From Mameliella sp. CS4 (GTDB lineage Bacteria; Pseudomonadota; Alphaproteobacteria; Rhodobacterales; Rhodobacteraceae), in contig NZ_JAHXRQ010000020.1 in the NCBI RefSeq assembly GCF_019392335.1, positions 1 through 64,000 on the forward strand: a stretch of DNA of 64,000 nt, in the 5' to 3' direction. Made by a program: the position numbers and the translations under genes. This document shows, one piece after another, positions 26,721 to 37,099 of this stretch; position 1 is the first letter of the stretch; each line of letters opens with the position of its first letter. The notes below the pieces were generated by a model, which searched no databases, was not told the DNA's origin, and was given only the letters and a program-made list of their open reading frames with translations.

Positions 26721-27857
26721 TTGCAGAGATTCGACAGATATGTCCTGTCGCAACTGATGGTGGTGTTCGGCTTTTTCGCCCTAGTCCTTGTGGCTGTGTA
26801 TTGGGTGAACAAGGCCGTTGCGGTCTTTGACCAGTTGGTTTCAGACGGCCATTCGGTGCGCGTGGTGATGGAGTTCACCGCCCTGTCCCTGCCGGCGGTG
26901 ATCGCCCAGGTGCTGCCATTGGCCAGTTTCGCGGCAGCGGTCTATGTCACCAACCGGCTGAGTTCGGACAGCGAACTGACGGTGGTGCAGGCAACCGGCT
27001 ATTCCCCCTGGCGGCTGGCGCGACCTGTGCTGATCTTTGGACTGACCGTGGCACTGATGATGTCGGTTCTGACGCATCTTCTGGTGCCGAAATCGCTGGA
27101 ACAACTGCGCATCCGGGAAAAGGCGCTTTCCGGCTCTGTCAGCGCACGGCTCCTGCGCGACGGCGTCTTCCTGCACCCGGTGGACGGAGTGACCTTCTAC
27201 ATCCGCGACATCACGGAGCAAGGAGAGTTGCGCGATGTTGTTCTGTCGGACCGGCGCACGCCCGGGCGCGACGTGACCTACACCTCGGAACAGGCCTATC
27301 TGATCAACGATGACGAAGGACCTAAGCTGGTCATGCTCTCAGGCATGGCGCAGACGATGGACCTGGAAAGCCGCCGCCTTTCGACCACGAATTTCACCGA
27401 TCTTGTCTACGATGTCTCGGACCTGGTGGTCGCAGGGCGGCCGAACAGGCGACAGCTGAACTACATGCCCACCTGGGAGCTGATCACCCAGCCCGTCGCA
27501 GCCGCCGAAGAGGCACGAGACCCGCCCGGCGAAGCGGCCGAGGAAGGCCACCTGCGGTTCCAGCTTGCGTTGCTGGTGATGATCGCCCCGCTGATCGGCT
27601 ACGCGGCGCTGATGGTCGGCGGGTTCTCGCGCTTCGGCGTGACCCGGCAGATCGTCTTTGCCATCGGTTTGCTGGTGCTGGTCAAACTGGTCGAAAGCCT
27701 GGTAACGGACCCGGTGCGCGCCGACCTCACGCTCTGGCCGCTGGTCTACCTGCCCAGTGTCATCGGGCTGTTTGTGGTCTGGGTCCTGCTCTGGCAGGCG
27801 TCGCGGACCCATCGGCCCCGGCGCAGGCGCGCAGCGGTGCAGGAGGCCACCGCATGA
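26721..27857 (+). CDS. lptF: LPS export ABC transporter permease LptF
   Basis: A 378-residue permease of the LptB2FG complex that extracts LPS from the inner membrane. The start QRFDRYVLSQLMVVFGFFAL is the family's, here with TTG as the initiation codon (26721) after a G-rich stretch. Two N-terminal and several C-terminal membrane segments flank a periplasmic jellyroll domain at about 120-260 (GVTFYIRDITEQGELRDVVL). It overlaps lptG by 4 bases. Confidence 0.95.
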   Translation: MQRFDRYVLSQLMVVFGFFALVLVAVYWVNKAVAVFDQLVSDGHSVRVVMEFTALSLPAVIAQVLPLASFAAAVYVTNRLSSDSELTVVQATGYSPWRLARPVLIFGLTVALMMSVLTHLLVPKSLEQLRIREKALSGSVSARLLRDGVFLHPVDGVTFYIRDITEQGELRDVVLSDRRTPGRDVTYTSEQAYLINDDEGPKLVMLSGMAQTMDLESRRLSTTNFTDLVYDVSDLVVAGRPNRRQLNYMPTWELITQPVAAAEEARDPPGEAAEEGHLRFQLALLVMIAPLIGYAALMVGGFSRFGVTRQIVFAIGLLVLVKLVESLVTDPVRADLTLWPLVYLPSVIGLFVVWVLLWQASRTHRPRRRRAAVQEATA

Positions 27858-28948
27858 CACTGCATTTCTACTTTGCCCGACGCTATCTCTGGATGTTCCT
27901 GATGATCTTCGGGATCTTTGCCCTGTTCCAGGGCCTGCTGGACCTGATCGAGGAAATGCGCCGTTTCGACGACAGCGTCAGCTTTGGCCAGGTGGTCCAG
28001 GTGACGCTGATGAAACTGCCCAGTGGCGTCTATGAAATCGTGCCGCTGGTGATGATCCTTTCGACCGTCGCGCTGTTCATTGGCCTTGCGCGCTCTTCGG
28101 AGCTGGTGGTCACGCGGGCCAGTGGTCGGTCCGGCGTGACCGCATTGATGGCGCCCGCGGTGGTGGCCCTGCTGATCGGCGGGCTGGTGGTCGGACTGCT
28201 GAATCCCATCGTCTCTGCCACGTCGAAACGCTACACCGAATTGCGCGAAACCTATGAAAACGGCAGCGCCTCGGCGCTGTCCATCGGCCCCGAGGGGCTG
28301 TGGCTGCGCCAGGGCGGCGACGAGGGTCAGGCAGTGATACACGCCGCCCGCGCCAATGCCGAGGCGACCAGGCTCTTTGACGTCTCCATCGTGGTCTATG
28401 CCCCGGGGGGTGGTCCTGCGACCCGCATTCAGGCCGATCGCGCGCGCCTGTCGGATGGTTTCTGGGTGCTGAACGATGCCAAGGCCTGGCCGCTGACCGC
28501 GGGCCTGAACCCCGAGTCCGGCGCCAAGCTGCACGACGAGTTGCGCCTGCCCTCGACCCTGACCCAGGACAGCATCCGCGACCGGTTCGGCAAACCTTCG
28601 GCGGTGGCGATCTGGGATCTGCCCGCCTTTATCCAGGGCCTTGAATCCTCTGGGTTTTCCGCGCGCCGCTACATCGTCTGGATGCACATGGAATTGTCGC
28701 GCCCGCTGTTTCTGGTGGCGATGACCCTGATCGGTGCGGCCTTTACCATGCGGCCCACGCGCCTCGGCCGGACGGGAATTGCAATCCTCTCGGCGGTCCT
28801 GCTTGGATTCGGTCTCTATTATGTGCGAAGTTTCGCCCAGATCATGGGGGAAAACGGTCAACTGGCACCACTTGTTGCTGCCTGGGTGCCACCGGTTGCA
28901 TCCGTTCTCCTTGCAATGGGGTTGGTCTTGCATATGGAGGACGGATGA
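27854..28948 (+). CDS. lptG: LPS export ABC transporter permease LptG
   Basis: A 364-residue partner permease of LptF with the same topology: the N-terminal YFARRYLWMFLMIFGIFALF, a coupling region, a periplasmic jellyroll (LWLRQGGDEGQAVIHAARAN), and C-terminal membrane segments including MTLIGAAFTMRPTRLGRTG and YYVRSFAQIMGENGQL. It is embedded between lptF and lptD with 4-base overlaps on both sides. Confidence 0.95.
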   Translation: MTLHFYFARRYLWMFLMIFGIFALFQGLLDLIEEMRRFDDSVSFGQVVQVTLMKLPSGVYEIVPLVMILSTVALFIGLARSSELVVTRASGRSGVTALMAPAVVALLIGGLVVGLLNPIVSATSKRYTELRETYENGSASALSIGPEGLWLRQGGDEGQAVIHAARANAEATRLFDVSIVVYAPGGGPATRIQADRARLSDGFWVLNDAKAWPLTAGLNPESGAKLHDELRLPSTLTQDSIRDRFGKPSAVAIWDLPAFIQGLESSGFSARRYIVWMHMELSRPLFLVAMTLIGAAFTMRPTRLGRTGIAILSAVLLGFGLYYVRSFAQIMGENGQLAPLVAAWVPPVASVLLAMGLVLHMEDG

Positions 28949-31116
28949 CACGCGTGCTGACATGCCTGGCCCGTCTCCTTGCGGCCCTCACCTTTCTGGC
29001 CCTGCCCGCCAGCGCCCAGGACAGCGGCGATGACGCGGCCGACCCGGCGATGCTGGTCGCGGACGCGGTCTATGTCGAGGCCGACAGCCGGCTTGTGGCC
29101 ACAGGCAACGTCGAGGCCTTCCACGACGGGTTGCGGCTGACGGCAGAGCGCATCGTCTACGACCAGAGCACCGACCAGCTGAAGATTGACGGGCCGATCC
29201 GGATCATCGACGCGGACGGCAATGTCATCACCGCCACCTATGCCGAAATGGACCAGGGGTTTCGCAACGGGCTGTTGGCCGGGGCGCGCATGGTGCTGGA
29301 CCAGCAATTGCAGCTGGCCTCTGTCGAGGCGCGACGGGTGGAGGGCCGTTTCACCCAACTGAGCCGCGTCGCCGTCACCTCCTGCCAGGTCTGCGGCAAG
29401 AACCGCGTGCCGCTGTGGCAGATCCGCGCCTCCCGCGTGGTGCATGACCAACTGGAACGCCAGCTTTATTTCGACAACGCACAGTTGCGCGTGCTGGACG
29501 TACCGGTCTTTTACTTTCCCAGGCTGCGGCTGCCCGACCCGACGCTGGAGCGGGCCCGCGGCTTTCTGATCCCGACCATCCACAGCAGCACGCTGTTGGG
29601 GTTCGGCATCAAGACGCCCTATTTCATCCCGATCGGGCGCCATCAGGACATCACCCTGACACCCTACCTGTCGCCAAAGACGCGCACGCTGGAATTCCGC
29701 TATCGGCGGGCCTTTCGCAGCGGTCGGCTGACGCTCTTGGGCGGGCTGACCTCGGATACGCTGATGGAGGACAGCCTGCGGGGATACCTTTTTGCCAACG
29801 GCAATTTCCGGCTTCCGCGGGACTACAAGCTGTCCTTCAACCTCAAGTCGATTTCGGATGACGCCTATCTCTACGACTACGATCTCGACGACAAGGACAG
29901 GCTGGCCAGCGACCTGTCTCTGTCCCGGATCAAGTACGACAGTTTCATGCAAACCAGTGTCCGGAACTACCAGACGCTGCGCGATTTCGAGAGCAATTCG
30001 ACCCAGCCGCGCTTTATTGCCGACTACCGGCTGGAGCGCCGGTTCTTTCCGGGACTGTTGGGCGGAGAGCTTCGCCTCGCGGCGGAAGCCCACGGCCACC
30101 TGCGCCAGTCCAAGAACGATACCGACGGCCCCGATGCCGACAGTGATATCGACGGTCGCGACGTGACCCGCATCAACGCCGAGATGAGCTGGCGCAACCG
30201 CTGGACCCTGCCGGGCGGCATCCGCGCGGGCCTGTCGACGCACCTCTGGGTCGATCACTACCTGACCGAGCAGGACGTGACCTCGGACGCCGAGGTCAGC
30301 CGCGCCATCCCCGGCATCGCGGCGGAATTCCGCTATCCGATGCAGCGCCAGGGGGCCGCTGGCGGGCGCACCCTGCTGGAGCCGGTACTGCAGTTCGGCT
30401 GGGTCGGCGGAGAGAGGCTACGCAACCCCAATGACGAAAGCACGCGAGTCGAATTCGACGAGGCCAACCTGCTGACCCTGTCACGCTTTCCTGCCAGCGA
30501 CCGCCGCGAACACGGCGCAACGCTCGCCGCCGGGATGCGCTGGCTGCACCAGGCGCCGGACGGGTGGTCCGCCGCGCTGACCTTCGGCAAGATCTGGCGC
30601 GAATCCGCCGATACGGATTTCTCGCGCTCTTCCGGGCTGACGGGCACCTCGTCGGACCTGCTGATCGCCGGGCGCTTTTCCAATCCGCTGGGGCTGACGC
30701 TTTCGGCGCGCGGTCTGCTGGACCATGACGGCAGCTTTTCCAAGGCCGAGGCACGTGCGGGCTGGTCCAACACCCGCATGGATCTGGGCGCCTCCTACCT
30801 GCTGCTGGTCACGGATCCGGATGAGGACCGCGACCGGACACAGTCGGAATGGACCTTCGATGGCCGCTACCAGCTGAACCGTCACTGGTCCACCTCCAGC
30901 GAGGCCCGCTACGATCTGGCGGACCAGCGGGTTGACCGGGTCGGGCTTGGGCTGCAATACCGCAACGAATGCATCCAGGTGGATTTCCGGGTGAAGCGGG
31001 ACTACGCCTCTTCCTCCGTTGTCGAACCATCCACCGATTTCGATCTGACCATCGCGCTGACAGGGTTCGGCGCCGGCAACAGTGGCAAGGAGTACCGCCG
31101 CACATGTTCGTTCTGA
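28945..31116 (+). CDS. lptD: LPS-assembly outer membrane protein LptD
   Basis: A 723-residue outer-membrane beta-barrel that inserts LPS in the outer leaflet. The signal peptide is roughly residues 1-24 (LLAALTFLALPASAQ). An OstA-like domain (ADSRLVATGNVEAFHDGLRL) precedes the barrel (FQFGWVGGERL region and Tyr/Arg-rich strands). Cysteines CQVC near residue 150 and two late ones (NECIQ, TCSF at the C-terminus) match the family's N-to-C disulfides. Having the signal, two-part layout and co-transcription with lptFG makes the call firm. Confidence 0.95.
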   Translation: MTRVLTCLARLLAALTFLALPASAQDSGDDAADPAMLVADAVYVEADSRLVATGNVEAFHDGLRLTAERIVYDQSTDQLKIDGPIRIIDADGNVITATYAEMDQGFRNGLLAGARMVLDQQLQLASVEARRVEGRFTQLSRVAVTSCQVCGKNRVPLWQIRASRVVHDQLERQLYFDNAQLRVLDVPVFYFPRLRLPDPTLERARGFLIPTIHSSTLLGFGIKTPYFIPIGRHQDITLTPYLSPKTRTLEFRYRRAFRSGRLTLLGGLTSDTLMEDSLRGYLFANGNFRLPRDYKLSFNLKSISDDAYLYDYDLDDKDRLASDLSLSRIKYDSFMQTSVRNYQTLRDFESNSTQPRFIADYRLERRFFPGLLGGELRLAAEAHGHLRQSKNDTDGPDADSDIDGRDVTRINAEMSWRNRWTLPGGIRAGLSTHLWVDHYLTEQDVTSDAEVSRAIPGIAAEFRYPMQRQGAAGGRTLLEPVLQFGWVGGERLRNPNDESTRVEFDEANLLTLSRFPASDRREHGATLAAGMRWLHQAPDGWSAALTFGKIWRESADTDFSRSSGLTGTSSDLLIAGRFSNPLGLTLSARGLLDHDGSFSKAEARAGWSNTRMDLGASYLLLVTDPDEDRDRTQSEWTFDGRYQLNRHWSTSSEARYDLADQRVDRVGLGLQYRNECIQVDFRVKRDYASSSVVEPSTDFDLTIALTGFGAGNSGKEYRRTCSF

Positions 31117-32327
31117 CCCGTCTGCTTGCACCGTTTGTCGCGGCCCTGACGATTGCCCTGGCCCCTGTTCCGCTGGCTGCTCAAAACCTCTTTGGCCCGG
31201 CGATCCAGGTCAACGACAGCGTCATCACCAACTACGAGCTGCAGCAGCGCAAGCGCATGCTGCAGGTCCTGCGCGCCCCGGGCAACCTGGACAAGCTGGC
31301 CCGCGAACAGCTGGTCGATGACCGGCTGCGCCTGCAGGCGGCGCATGACAACGGCATCCGTCCGACCGACGAGGAAATCCTGGACGGCATGGCGGAATTC
31401 GCGGGTCGGGCCGACATGACCCGCGAACAGTTCGTCGCCGCGCTTGGCGCCGAAGGCGTCGCCGAACAGACCTTCCGCGACTTCGTGCAGTCCGGTCTCA
31501 GCTGGCGCCAGCTGGTGCAGGCGCGTTTCGGCGCCCGCGCCACCGTCTCCGAGGACGAAATCGACCGCGCCTTGTCGCAGCAGGGCACCGGCAGCACCGT
31601 GCGCGTGCTGCTGTCCGAGATCATCATGCCGGTCCCTCCCGGCGAGGAAGAGGTGGTGCGTGCCCGCGCCGAGCGGATTGCCCAGATCAAGAGCTTTGGC
31701 GCCTTCGCCGCCGAGGCACGTCAGTATTCCGCGACCGCCACCCGACAGGACGGCGGCCGCCTGCCCTGGCGCGACCTGTCCGAGCTGCCGCCGCCGCTGC
31801 AACCGCTGCTGCTGGGCCTTGCACCGGGCGAAGTGACCGACCCGATCCCGCTGGACGGCGCCATCGCACTGTTCCAGCTGCGTGACGTCCAGGAAACCGG
31901 CTATACCCCGGCCAAGGTCAGCGCCGTGGAATACGCCGCCTACTACATGCCCGGCGGGCGCTCGGCCGAGACGCTGGCCAAGGCGCGCGAGATCGCGGGC
32001 CGCGTCGACCGGTGTGACGACCTTTACGGCGTAGCCAAGGGACAGCCGCCAGAGGTGCTGGAACGCGGCACACTGCCGGTGGAGGAATTGCCGACCGATA
32101 TCGCCCTGGAATTGTCCAAGCTGGACCCGGGCGAGGTCTCGACCGCCCTGACCCGCTCCGGCGGTCAGACGCTGGTCTTCCTGATGCTCTGCGGCCGCTC
32201 CGCCGAAATCCAGGAAGACGTGGACCGCACCCAGATCACCGTGGGCCTGCGCAACCAGCGGCTGGCGAAACTGGCCGACGGCTACCTGTCGCAGCTGCGC
32301 GCCGACGCCCTCATCGTCGAGAAATGA
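31104..32327 (+). CDS. surA: periplasmic chaperone / PpiC-type peptidylprolyl isomerase SurA
   Basis: A 407-residue SurA. Signal peptide about 1-27 (APFVAALTIALAPVPLAAQ), then the SurA N-terminal chaperone domain (AIQVNDSVITNYELQQRKRM), followed by a PpiC rotamase domain (VRVLLSEIIMPVPPGEE, GGRLPWRDLSELPPPL, GEVTDPIPLDGA) and a second short helical/rotamase-like tail. It helps outer-membrane proteins such as LptD fold. ATG 31104 lies 13 bases inside the lptD 3' end. Confidence 0.94.
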   Translation: MFVLTRLLAPFVAALTIALAPVPLAAQNLFGPAIQVNDSVITNYELQQRKRMLQVLRAPGNLDKLAREQLVDDRLRLQAAHDNGIRPTDEEILDGMAEFAGRADMTREQFVAALGAEGVAEQTFRDFVQSGLSWRQLVQARFGARATVSEDEIDRALSQQGTGSTVRVLLSEIIMPVPPGEEEVVRARAERIAQIKSFGAFAAEARQYSATATRQDGGRLPWRDLSELPPPLQPLLLGLAPGEVTDPIPLDGAIALFQLRDVQETGYTPAKVSAVEYAAYYMPGGRSAETLAKAREIAGRVDRCDDLYGVAKGQPPEVLERGTLPVEELPTDIALELSKLDPGEVSTALTRSGGQTLVFLMLCGRSAEIQEDVDRTQITVGLRNQRLAKLADGYLSQLRADALIVEK

Positions 32328-33280
32328 GTCTTCCTGTCGCGCTGAGCTGTGGCGAACCGGCGGGCATCGGCCCGGAACTGGCCGAAGCGGCCTGGAAGAC
32401 CCTGGGCACGGATCTGCCGTTCTTCTGGATCGGCGATCCGGCCCATCTACCCGGACAGGTGCCGCATGTCGTGCTGGACGATCCCGCCCAGGCGGTGGCG
32501 CGTTGCGCCGAGGGCCTGCCTGTCTGGCCGATCGAGATGCCCGGCCCCCGCGTGCCGGGCGCGCCGCAGGCGGATCATGCGGCAGGCGTGATCCGGGCCA
32601 TCGAGGAAGGTGTGCGGCTGGTCCAGTCCGGCGCGGCTTCGGCGCTCTGCACCCTGCCCATTCACAAGCAGGCCCTGGCAGAGGGCGCCGGGTTTTCCTT
32701 TCCCGGTCATACCGAGTTCCTGGCCCATCTCGCCGGCGCGGAAGAGGTTGTCATGATGCTGGCCTCGGACCGGCTGCGCGTTGTGCCGGTGACGATCCAT
32801 ATCGCTATCGCCGATGTGCCCGCTGCCCTGACGCCCGACCTGCTGGACCGCCGCATCCGCATCACCCATCAGGCCCTGGTCACGCAGTTCGGCATCGCCA
32901 AGCCGCGCCTGGCCGTTGCCGGGCTGAACCCCCACGCGGGCGAAGGCGGGCGGATGGGGACCGAGGACGCGGCGCTGATCGCCCCCGTGCTGGACCGCTT
33001 GCGGGCCGAGGGCATGGACCTGCGCGGCCCCCTGCCCGCCGACACCATGTTCCACGAACGCGCCCGCGCGGGCTATGACGCGGCGATCTGCATGTACCAC
33101 GATCAGGCGCTGATCCCGATCAAGACTCTGGATTTCGACGAGGGTGTGAACGTCACGCTGGGCCTGCCTTTCGTGCGCACCTCGCCCGATCATGGCACCG
33201 CCTTCGACATCGCGGGCAAGGGGCTGGCCAATCCGTCCTCGACGCTGGCGGCGCTGCGCATGGCGGCACGTCTGGCATGA
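32324..33280 (+). CDS. pdxA: 4-hydroxythreonine-4-phosphate dehydrogenase
   Basis: A 318-residue PdxA, a step in pyridoxal 5'-phosphate synthesis (oxidation of 4-phosphohydroxy-threonine). Family blocks: [27 protein letters not shown] with a metal-binding His, [15 protein letters not shown] with a second His, and [15 protein letters not shown] followed by [20 protein letters not shown]. It overlaps surA by 4 bases; this neighbour set also occurs in E. coli. Confidence 0.96.
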   Translation: MSLPVALSCGEPAGIGPELAEAAWKTLGTDLPFFWIGDPAHLPGQVPHVVLDDPAQAVARCAEGLPVWPIEMPGPRVPGAPQADHAAGVIRAIEEGVRLVQSGAASALCTLPIHKQALAEGAGFSFPGHTEFLAHLAGAEEVVMMLASDRLRVVPVTIHIAIADVPAALTPDLLDRRIRITHQALVTQFGIAKPRLAVAGLNPHAGEGGRMGTEDAALIAPVLDRLRAEGMDLRGPLPADTMFHERARAGYDAAICMYHDQALIPIKTLDFDEGVNVTLGLPFVRTSPDHGTAFDIAGKGLANPSSTLAALRMAARLA

Positions 33281-33313
33281 AGGGGGCTTTGCCGCCTCGG
33301 CCTGCGGCCTTCA

Positions 33314-33342
33314 CCCCCAGAGGTATTTGGACCAAGAAGACG
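33314..33342 (+). repeat. dispersed intergenic repeat, copy C
   Basis: Reads CCCCCAGAGGTATTTGGACC then AAGAAGACG, ending 2 bases before the rsmA ATG. The AAGAAG of the repeat may act as the rsmA ribosome binding site. It is in the sense direction of pdxA-rsmA. Confidence 0.7.
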
Positions 33343-33344
33343 CC

Positions 33345-34187
33345 ATGAGCCGGATCGACGACCTTCCCCCGCTGCGCGAGGTGATCGCGCAGCACCAGCT
33401 TTCGGCGCGCAAGTCGCTGGGGCAGAACTTTCTTCTGGACCTGAACCTGACGGCGCGGATCGCGCGGGTGGCGGGCGACCTGAGCGAAACGGATGTTCTG
33501 GAGGTCGGCCCCGGCCCCGGCGGGCTGACCCGTGGCCTGTTGGCCGAAGGCGCGCGCAAGGTGCTGGCGGTGGAAAAGGACCGCCGCTGTCTGCCCGCGC
33601 TGGCGGAGATCGCCGCAGCCTATCCCGGGCGGTTGGAGGTGATCGAGGGTGACGCGCTGGAGATCGATCCATCCCAGCATCTGGCCGCGCCCTACGCGAT
33701 CTGCGCCAACCTGCCCTACAACGTCGGCACGGAACTGCTGGTGCGCTGGCTGACGCCGCGCGATTGGCCGCCGGCCTGGAAATCACTGACGCTGATGTTC
33801 CAGAAGGAAGTGGCCGAACGCATCGTGGCCGAGCCGGGATCGAAGGCCTATGGCCGCCTTGCCCTGCTGGCGCAATGGCGCTGCGAGGCGCGCATCGCTC
33901 TGACGCTGCCGCCCGAGGCCTTTACCCCGCCACCCAAGGTGAGCTCTGCCGTGGTGCATCTGACCGCCCTGCCCGCGCCGCGGTTCGAGGCGGATGCGAA
34001 GGTTCTGGAACGGGTGGTGGCCGCGGCCTTCAACCAGCGGCGCAAGATGCTGCGCGCGGCCCTGAAGGGCCTGTCACCGCAGATCGAGGATCACCTGGCC
34101 GCTGCCGGGATCGCGCCCACGGAACGCGCCGAGCGCGTTCCGCTGGAAGCTTTCTGCGCACTGGCCCGCAGCCTCGCCGCGGGCTGA
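33345..34187 (+). CDS. rsmA: 16S rRNA dimethyladenosine transferase
   Basis: A 280-residue RsmA/KsgA that methylates two adjacent adenosines near the 3' end of 16S r[40 protein letters not shown] (SAM motif I), [11 protein letters not shown] and [14 protein letters not shown] (catalytic NLPY) are all clear. ATG 33345 is directly before the conserved start. It is the last gene of the lptF operon, 64 bases after pdxA. Confidence 0.96.
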   Translation: MSRIDDLPPLREVIAQHQLSARKSLGQNFLLDLNLTARIARVAGDLSETDVLEVGPGPGGLTRGLLAEGARKVLAVEKDRRCLPALAEIAAAYPGRLEVIEGDALEIDPSQHLAAPYAICANLPYNVGTELLVRWLTPRDWPPAWKSLTLMFQKEVAERIVAEPGSKAYGRLALLAQWRCEARIALTLPPEAFTPPPKVSSAVVHLTALPAPRFEADAKVLERVVAAAFNQRRKMLRAALKGLSPQIEDHLAAAGIAPTERAERVPLEAFCALARSLAAG

Positions 34188-34204
34188 GCGCACCTACGCC
34201 GGTT

Positions 34205-34984
34205 TTACTCGGCGGCGTCCGGGGCCGAGCTGTCGCCCTCTGCCGGGGTGCTTGCGGCGGGGGCCTCATCGGCCTCTGCGGCTTTCGGCTCGGGCTTTTT
34301 GCGGGGTTTGCGCGGCGCACGCGGCTTCTTGGGCTTTTCCTCGGCCTTGGCAGGCGCCTCGGCGGCGGGGGCCGCCTCTTCCGGTGCCTTTGCGGCCTCG
34401 GGGTCACCGGCGGGTTCCTTGGCCGGGGTCTTCACCTCGGGCTGTGCCTCGGCACGCGACTCGGGTGTGTCGACCAGGCCGGGCCCGTCATCCTCGGCTC
34501 CGAAATCGACCACGTCGGCGTCCATCGAGGCGGTTTCGGGCTGTTTCTGGGGGGCGCGTTCCTTGCGGGCGGGCCTATCGGCCTTTTCCGGCTTGTCCGT
34601 GCGTTCCAGCCTGTCGGATTTCTCGGGTCGGTCGCTTTTCTCGGCCTCGCCCCCGTCGCGCGGCTGGCGGTCACGGTCGCGCTGCGCCTGGCGTTCGCGG
34701 TTTTCCCGTTCCTGCTGCTCGCGGCGCTGCTCCTGTTCGCGCTGCGCCTCTCCCAGCATCCGGAGGTAATGTTCGGCGTGCTGCTGAAAGTTCTCGGTTG
34801 CCACGCGATCGTTGCCAAGGGCGGAGTCGCGGGCCAATTGATTGTACTTGTCTATGATCTGCTGCGGTGTACCGCGCACCTTGCCCTCGGGACCATTGCT
34901 GTCAAACACACGGTTGACGACGTTGCCCAGCGAGTTGCGGTTGCGGTTGTTCTTGTTCCGCGAGCGGGATTTGGAAGAACGCAT
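34205..34984 (-). CDS. DUF4167 domain protein with low-complexity tail
   Basis: A 259-residue protein. The N-terminus is basic (MRSSKSRSRNKNNRNRN) and continues NVVNRVFDSNGPEGKVRGTP with IIDKYNQLARDSALGNDRVA and FQQHAEHYLRML, which is the whole DUF4167 domain of alphaproteobacteria. The rest is charged and Ala/Pro/Lys-rich low-complexity sequence. The basic end and disordered tail suggest RNA or nucleic-acid binding, but function is unknown. It converges with rsmA. Confidence 0.88.
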   Translation of the reverse strand: MRSSKSRSRNKNNRNRNSLGNVVNRVFDSNGPEGKVRGTPQQIIDKYNQLARDSALGNDRVATENFQQHAEHYLRMLGEAQREQEQRREQQERENRERQAQRDRDRQPRDGGEAEKSDRPEKSDRLERTDKPEKADRPARKERAPQKQPETASMDADVVDFGAEDDGPGLVDTPESRAEAQPEVKTPAKEPAGDPEAAKAPEEAAPAAEAPAKAEEKPKKPRAPRKPRKKPEPKAAEADEAPAASTPAEGDSSAPDAAE

Positions 34985-35196
34985 GTTGTCTGGTTTCCAG
35001 CCTTATTTCGACGGCTTGGTGACAGGTTACGGCGCATCCTGCGCCAATCCGGTAGGGTCACCTTCATGTTGGCTTGTCGTTGATCGGGATTGGCCGAAGG
35101 CCATTCGACTGATCAACTAACCCTGAATATGCATATGGTCCGCCTGGAGACAAGTCAAAACGCCGAAAAACTGTCATATCCGGCAGGAAAATGTCG

Positions 35197-36045
35197 TTAT
35201 CCGGGCCTGCGTGTCCCCAGTACCACCCTGTCACGCCCCGCAAGGTCCGGGATCACCCGTACACCGCGCAGCCCGGCCTGCGTGAACAGTTTCGACACCG
35301 CCATGCCCTGGGTGGCGCCGATTTCCACGATCAGCCGACCGCCGGGCGCCAATACACGGTTCAGTCCGGACAAAAGGATGCGGTAGGCGCTCAGCCCGTC
35401 GCCTTCGTCCGTGAGGGCCAGGCGCGGCTCGTGTTCGCGCACCTCCGGGGCGAGAAAGGGCATCTCGTTCACCGCGATATAGGGCGGGTTCGAGACCACG
35501 AGGTCAAACTCACCGTCCGCCGGTGTCAGCGCCTCGTACCAGCTGCCCTCGCGCAGATCCGCCCGCGCCTCCAGCCCCAGCGCGTTGCGGTTCCAGTAGG
35601 CCACGTTCAGCGCCGCCGGGCTGAGATCCGTGCCCAGGCCCACGGCGCCCTCGCGTTCCGCCAATAGCGTCAGCAGGATGCAACCGGACCCGGTGCCCAG
35701 GTCCAGCACCGTGGCAAAGGGTTCGGTCAGGGCCACTTCGATCAGGGTTTCCGTCTCGGGCCGCGGGTCCAGCGCCTCGGGCGTGACCAGGAACTCACGC
35801 CCATAGAAGGCCCGGCGCCCGACAAGATGGCTGACCGGCACACGGTCGGCGCGGCGTTCGACCAGCGTCAGAAAGACCACCTCCAGCTCGGGGTCGACCG
35901 GTTCGGGCAGGAAAAGCGTCAGCCGGCCGGGCGGCACCTTGAGCACATGCGCCATCAGCCGCCGGGCGTCACGGCCCGGGTCGGGCACCTCTGCCGCGAC
36001 CAGCCGCGCCGTGGCCCGCGCCAGAAGATCGGAGCCACGTGCCAA
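35197..36045 (-). CDS. prmC: release factor glutamine methyltransferase
   Basis: PrmC/HemK, which methylates the Gln of the GGQ motif in release factors. SAM motif DLGTGSGCILLTLLAE and the catalytic FDLVVSNPPYIAVNE are present, with N-terminal helices (GSDLLARATARLVAAEVPDP). The likely start is TTG 36045, four bases after the prfA stop, giving 282 residues; an ATG at 36087 would lie inside prfA. It is directly downstream of prfA, encoding its substrate. Confidence 0.94.
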   Translation of the reverse strand: MARGSDLLARATARLVAAEVPDPGRDARRLMAHVLKVPPGRLTLFLPEPVDPELEVVFLTLVERRADRVPVSHLVGRRAFYGREFLVTPEALDPRPETETLIEVALTEPFATVLDLGTGSGCILLTLLAEREGAVGLGTDLSPAALNVAYWNRNALGLEARADLREGSWYEALTPADGEFDLVVSNPPYIAVNEMPFLAPEVREHEPRLALTDEGDGLSAYRILLSGLNRVLAPGGRLIVEIGATQGMAVSKLFTQAGLRGVRVIPDLAGRDRVVLGTRRPG

Positions 36046-36049
36046 ACCC

Positions 36050-37099
36050 TCAGCCCTCCATCTCGGCCAGCTGCGCGGCCTGCGCATGCGAGGTCAGCGC
36101 ATCGACGATCTCATCGAGGTCGCCTGCCATGACCTGCTCCAGCCGGTAAAGCGTCAGGCCGATGCGGTGATCGGTCAGGCGCCCTTGCGGGAAATTATAG
36201 GTCCGGATGCGTTCCGACCGGTCCCCCGAGCCCACCTGCGCCTTGCGGTCGGCAGAGCGTTCCGCATCCGCCTGCTGGCGCTGCTGGTCGAACAGCCGCG
36301 CGCGCAGAACCTGCATGGCGATCTCGCGGTTGCGGTGCTGGCTCTTCTCGGAACTCGTGACCACGATCCCGGTGGGGATATGGGTGATCCGCACCGCCGA
36401 ATCCGTGGTGTTGACGTGCTGGCCGCCCGCCCCCGACGACCGCATGGTGTCGATGCGCAGATCGTTCGGGTCGATCCGGATATCCACCTCTTCGGCCTCG
36501 GGCAGAACGGCGACGGTGGCGGCAGATGTATGGATACGCCCGCCCGATTCCGTTTCGGGCACGCGCTGGACACGGTGCACGCCGCTTTCGTATTTCAGCC
36601 GCGCAAAGACGCCCTCGCCGGCGATGCGCACCACCAGCTCGCGCACGCCGCCCAGTTCGGAAAGCTGCTCCTCGATCACCTCCCAGCGCCAGCCCTTGGC
36701 CTCGGCATAACGCTGGTACATCCGCGCGAGATCCCCGGCAAAAAGCGCCGCCTCGTCGCCGCCGGTGCCGGGGCGGATCTCCAGCATGGCGGGCCGCGCA
36801 TCGGCGGCATCGCGCGGCAAGAGCGCCAGCTGCACCTCACGCTCGGCCTCGGGCAGGCGCGCGCGCAGGTCCGGCAGTTCCTCTTCGGCCAGGGCCTTCA
36901 TCTCGGGGTCGTCCAGCAGCGCCTCGGCCTCGGCGATCTCGGCCACCAGGCGCTCCCATTCGGCGATCTGGGCCACCACCGGACGCAGGTCGGCATATTC
37001 ACGGCCCAGCGCGGCAATATCGCCCTCACCCGCAGACATGCGGGCCTCGACGTATTCCAGCCGTTCCTTGATCTGTTGGAGTCTCTCTGTCGGGATCAT
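36050..37099 (-). CDS. prfA: peptide chain release factor 1
   Basis: A 349-residue class I release factor. The GGQ motif is in [19 protein letters not shown] and the stop-codon recognition region fits RF1; it ends with [23 protein letters not shown] 37099 ([20 protein letters not shown]) is the family start; the upstream extension to 37285 is GC-rich noncoding sequence. It is followed by prmC in one transcript. Confidence 0.96.
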   Translation of the reverse strand: MIPTERLQQIKERLEYVEARMSAGEGDIAALGREYADLRPVVAQIAEWERLVAEIAEAEALLDDPEMKALAEEELPDLRARLPEAEREVQLALLPRDAADARPAMLEIRPGTGGDEAALFAGDLARMYQRYAEAKGWRWEVIEEQLSELGGVRELVVRIAGEGVFARLKYESGVHRVQRVPETESGGRIHTSAATVAVLPEAEEVDIRIDPNDLRIDTMRSSGAGGQHVNTTDSAVRITHIPTGIVVTSSEKSQHRNREIAMQVLRARLFDQQRQQADAERSADRKAQVGSGDRSERIRTYNFPQGRLTDHRIGLTLYRLEQVMAGDLDEIVDALTSHAQAAQLAEMEG

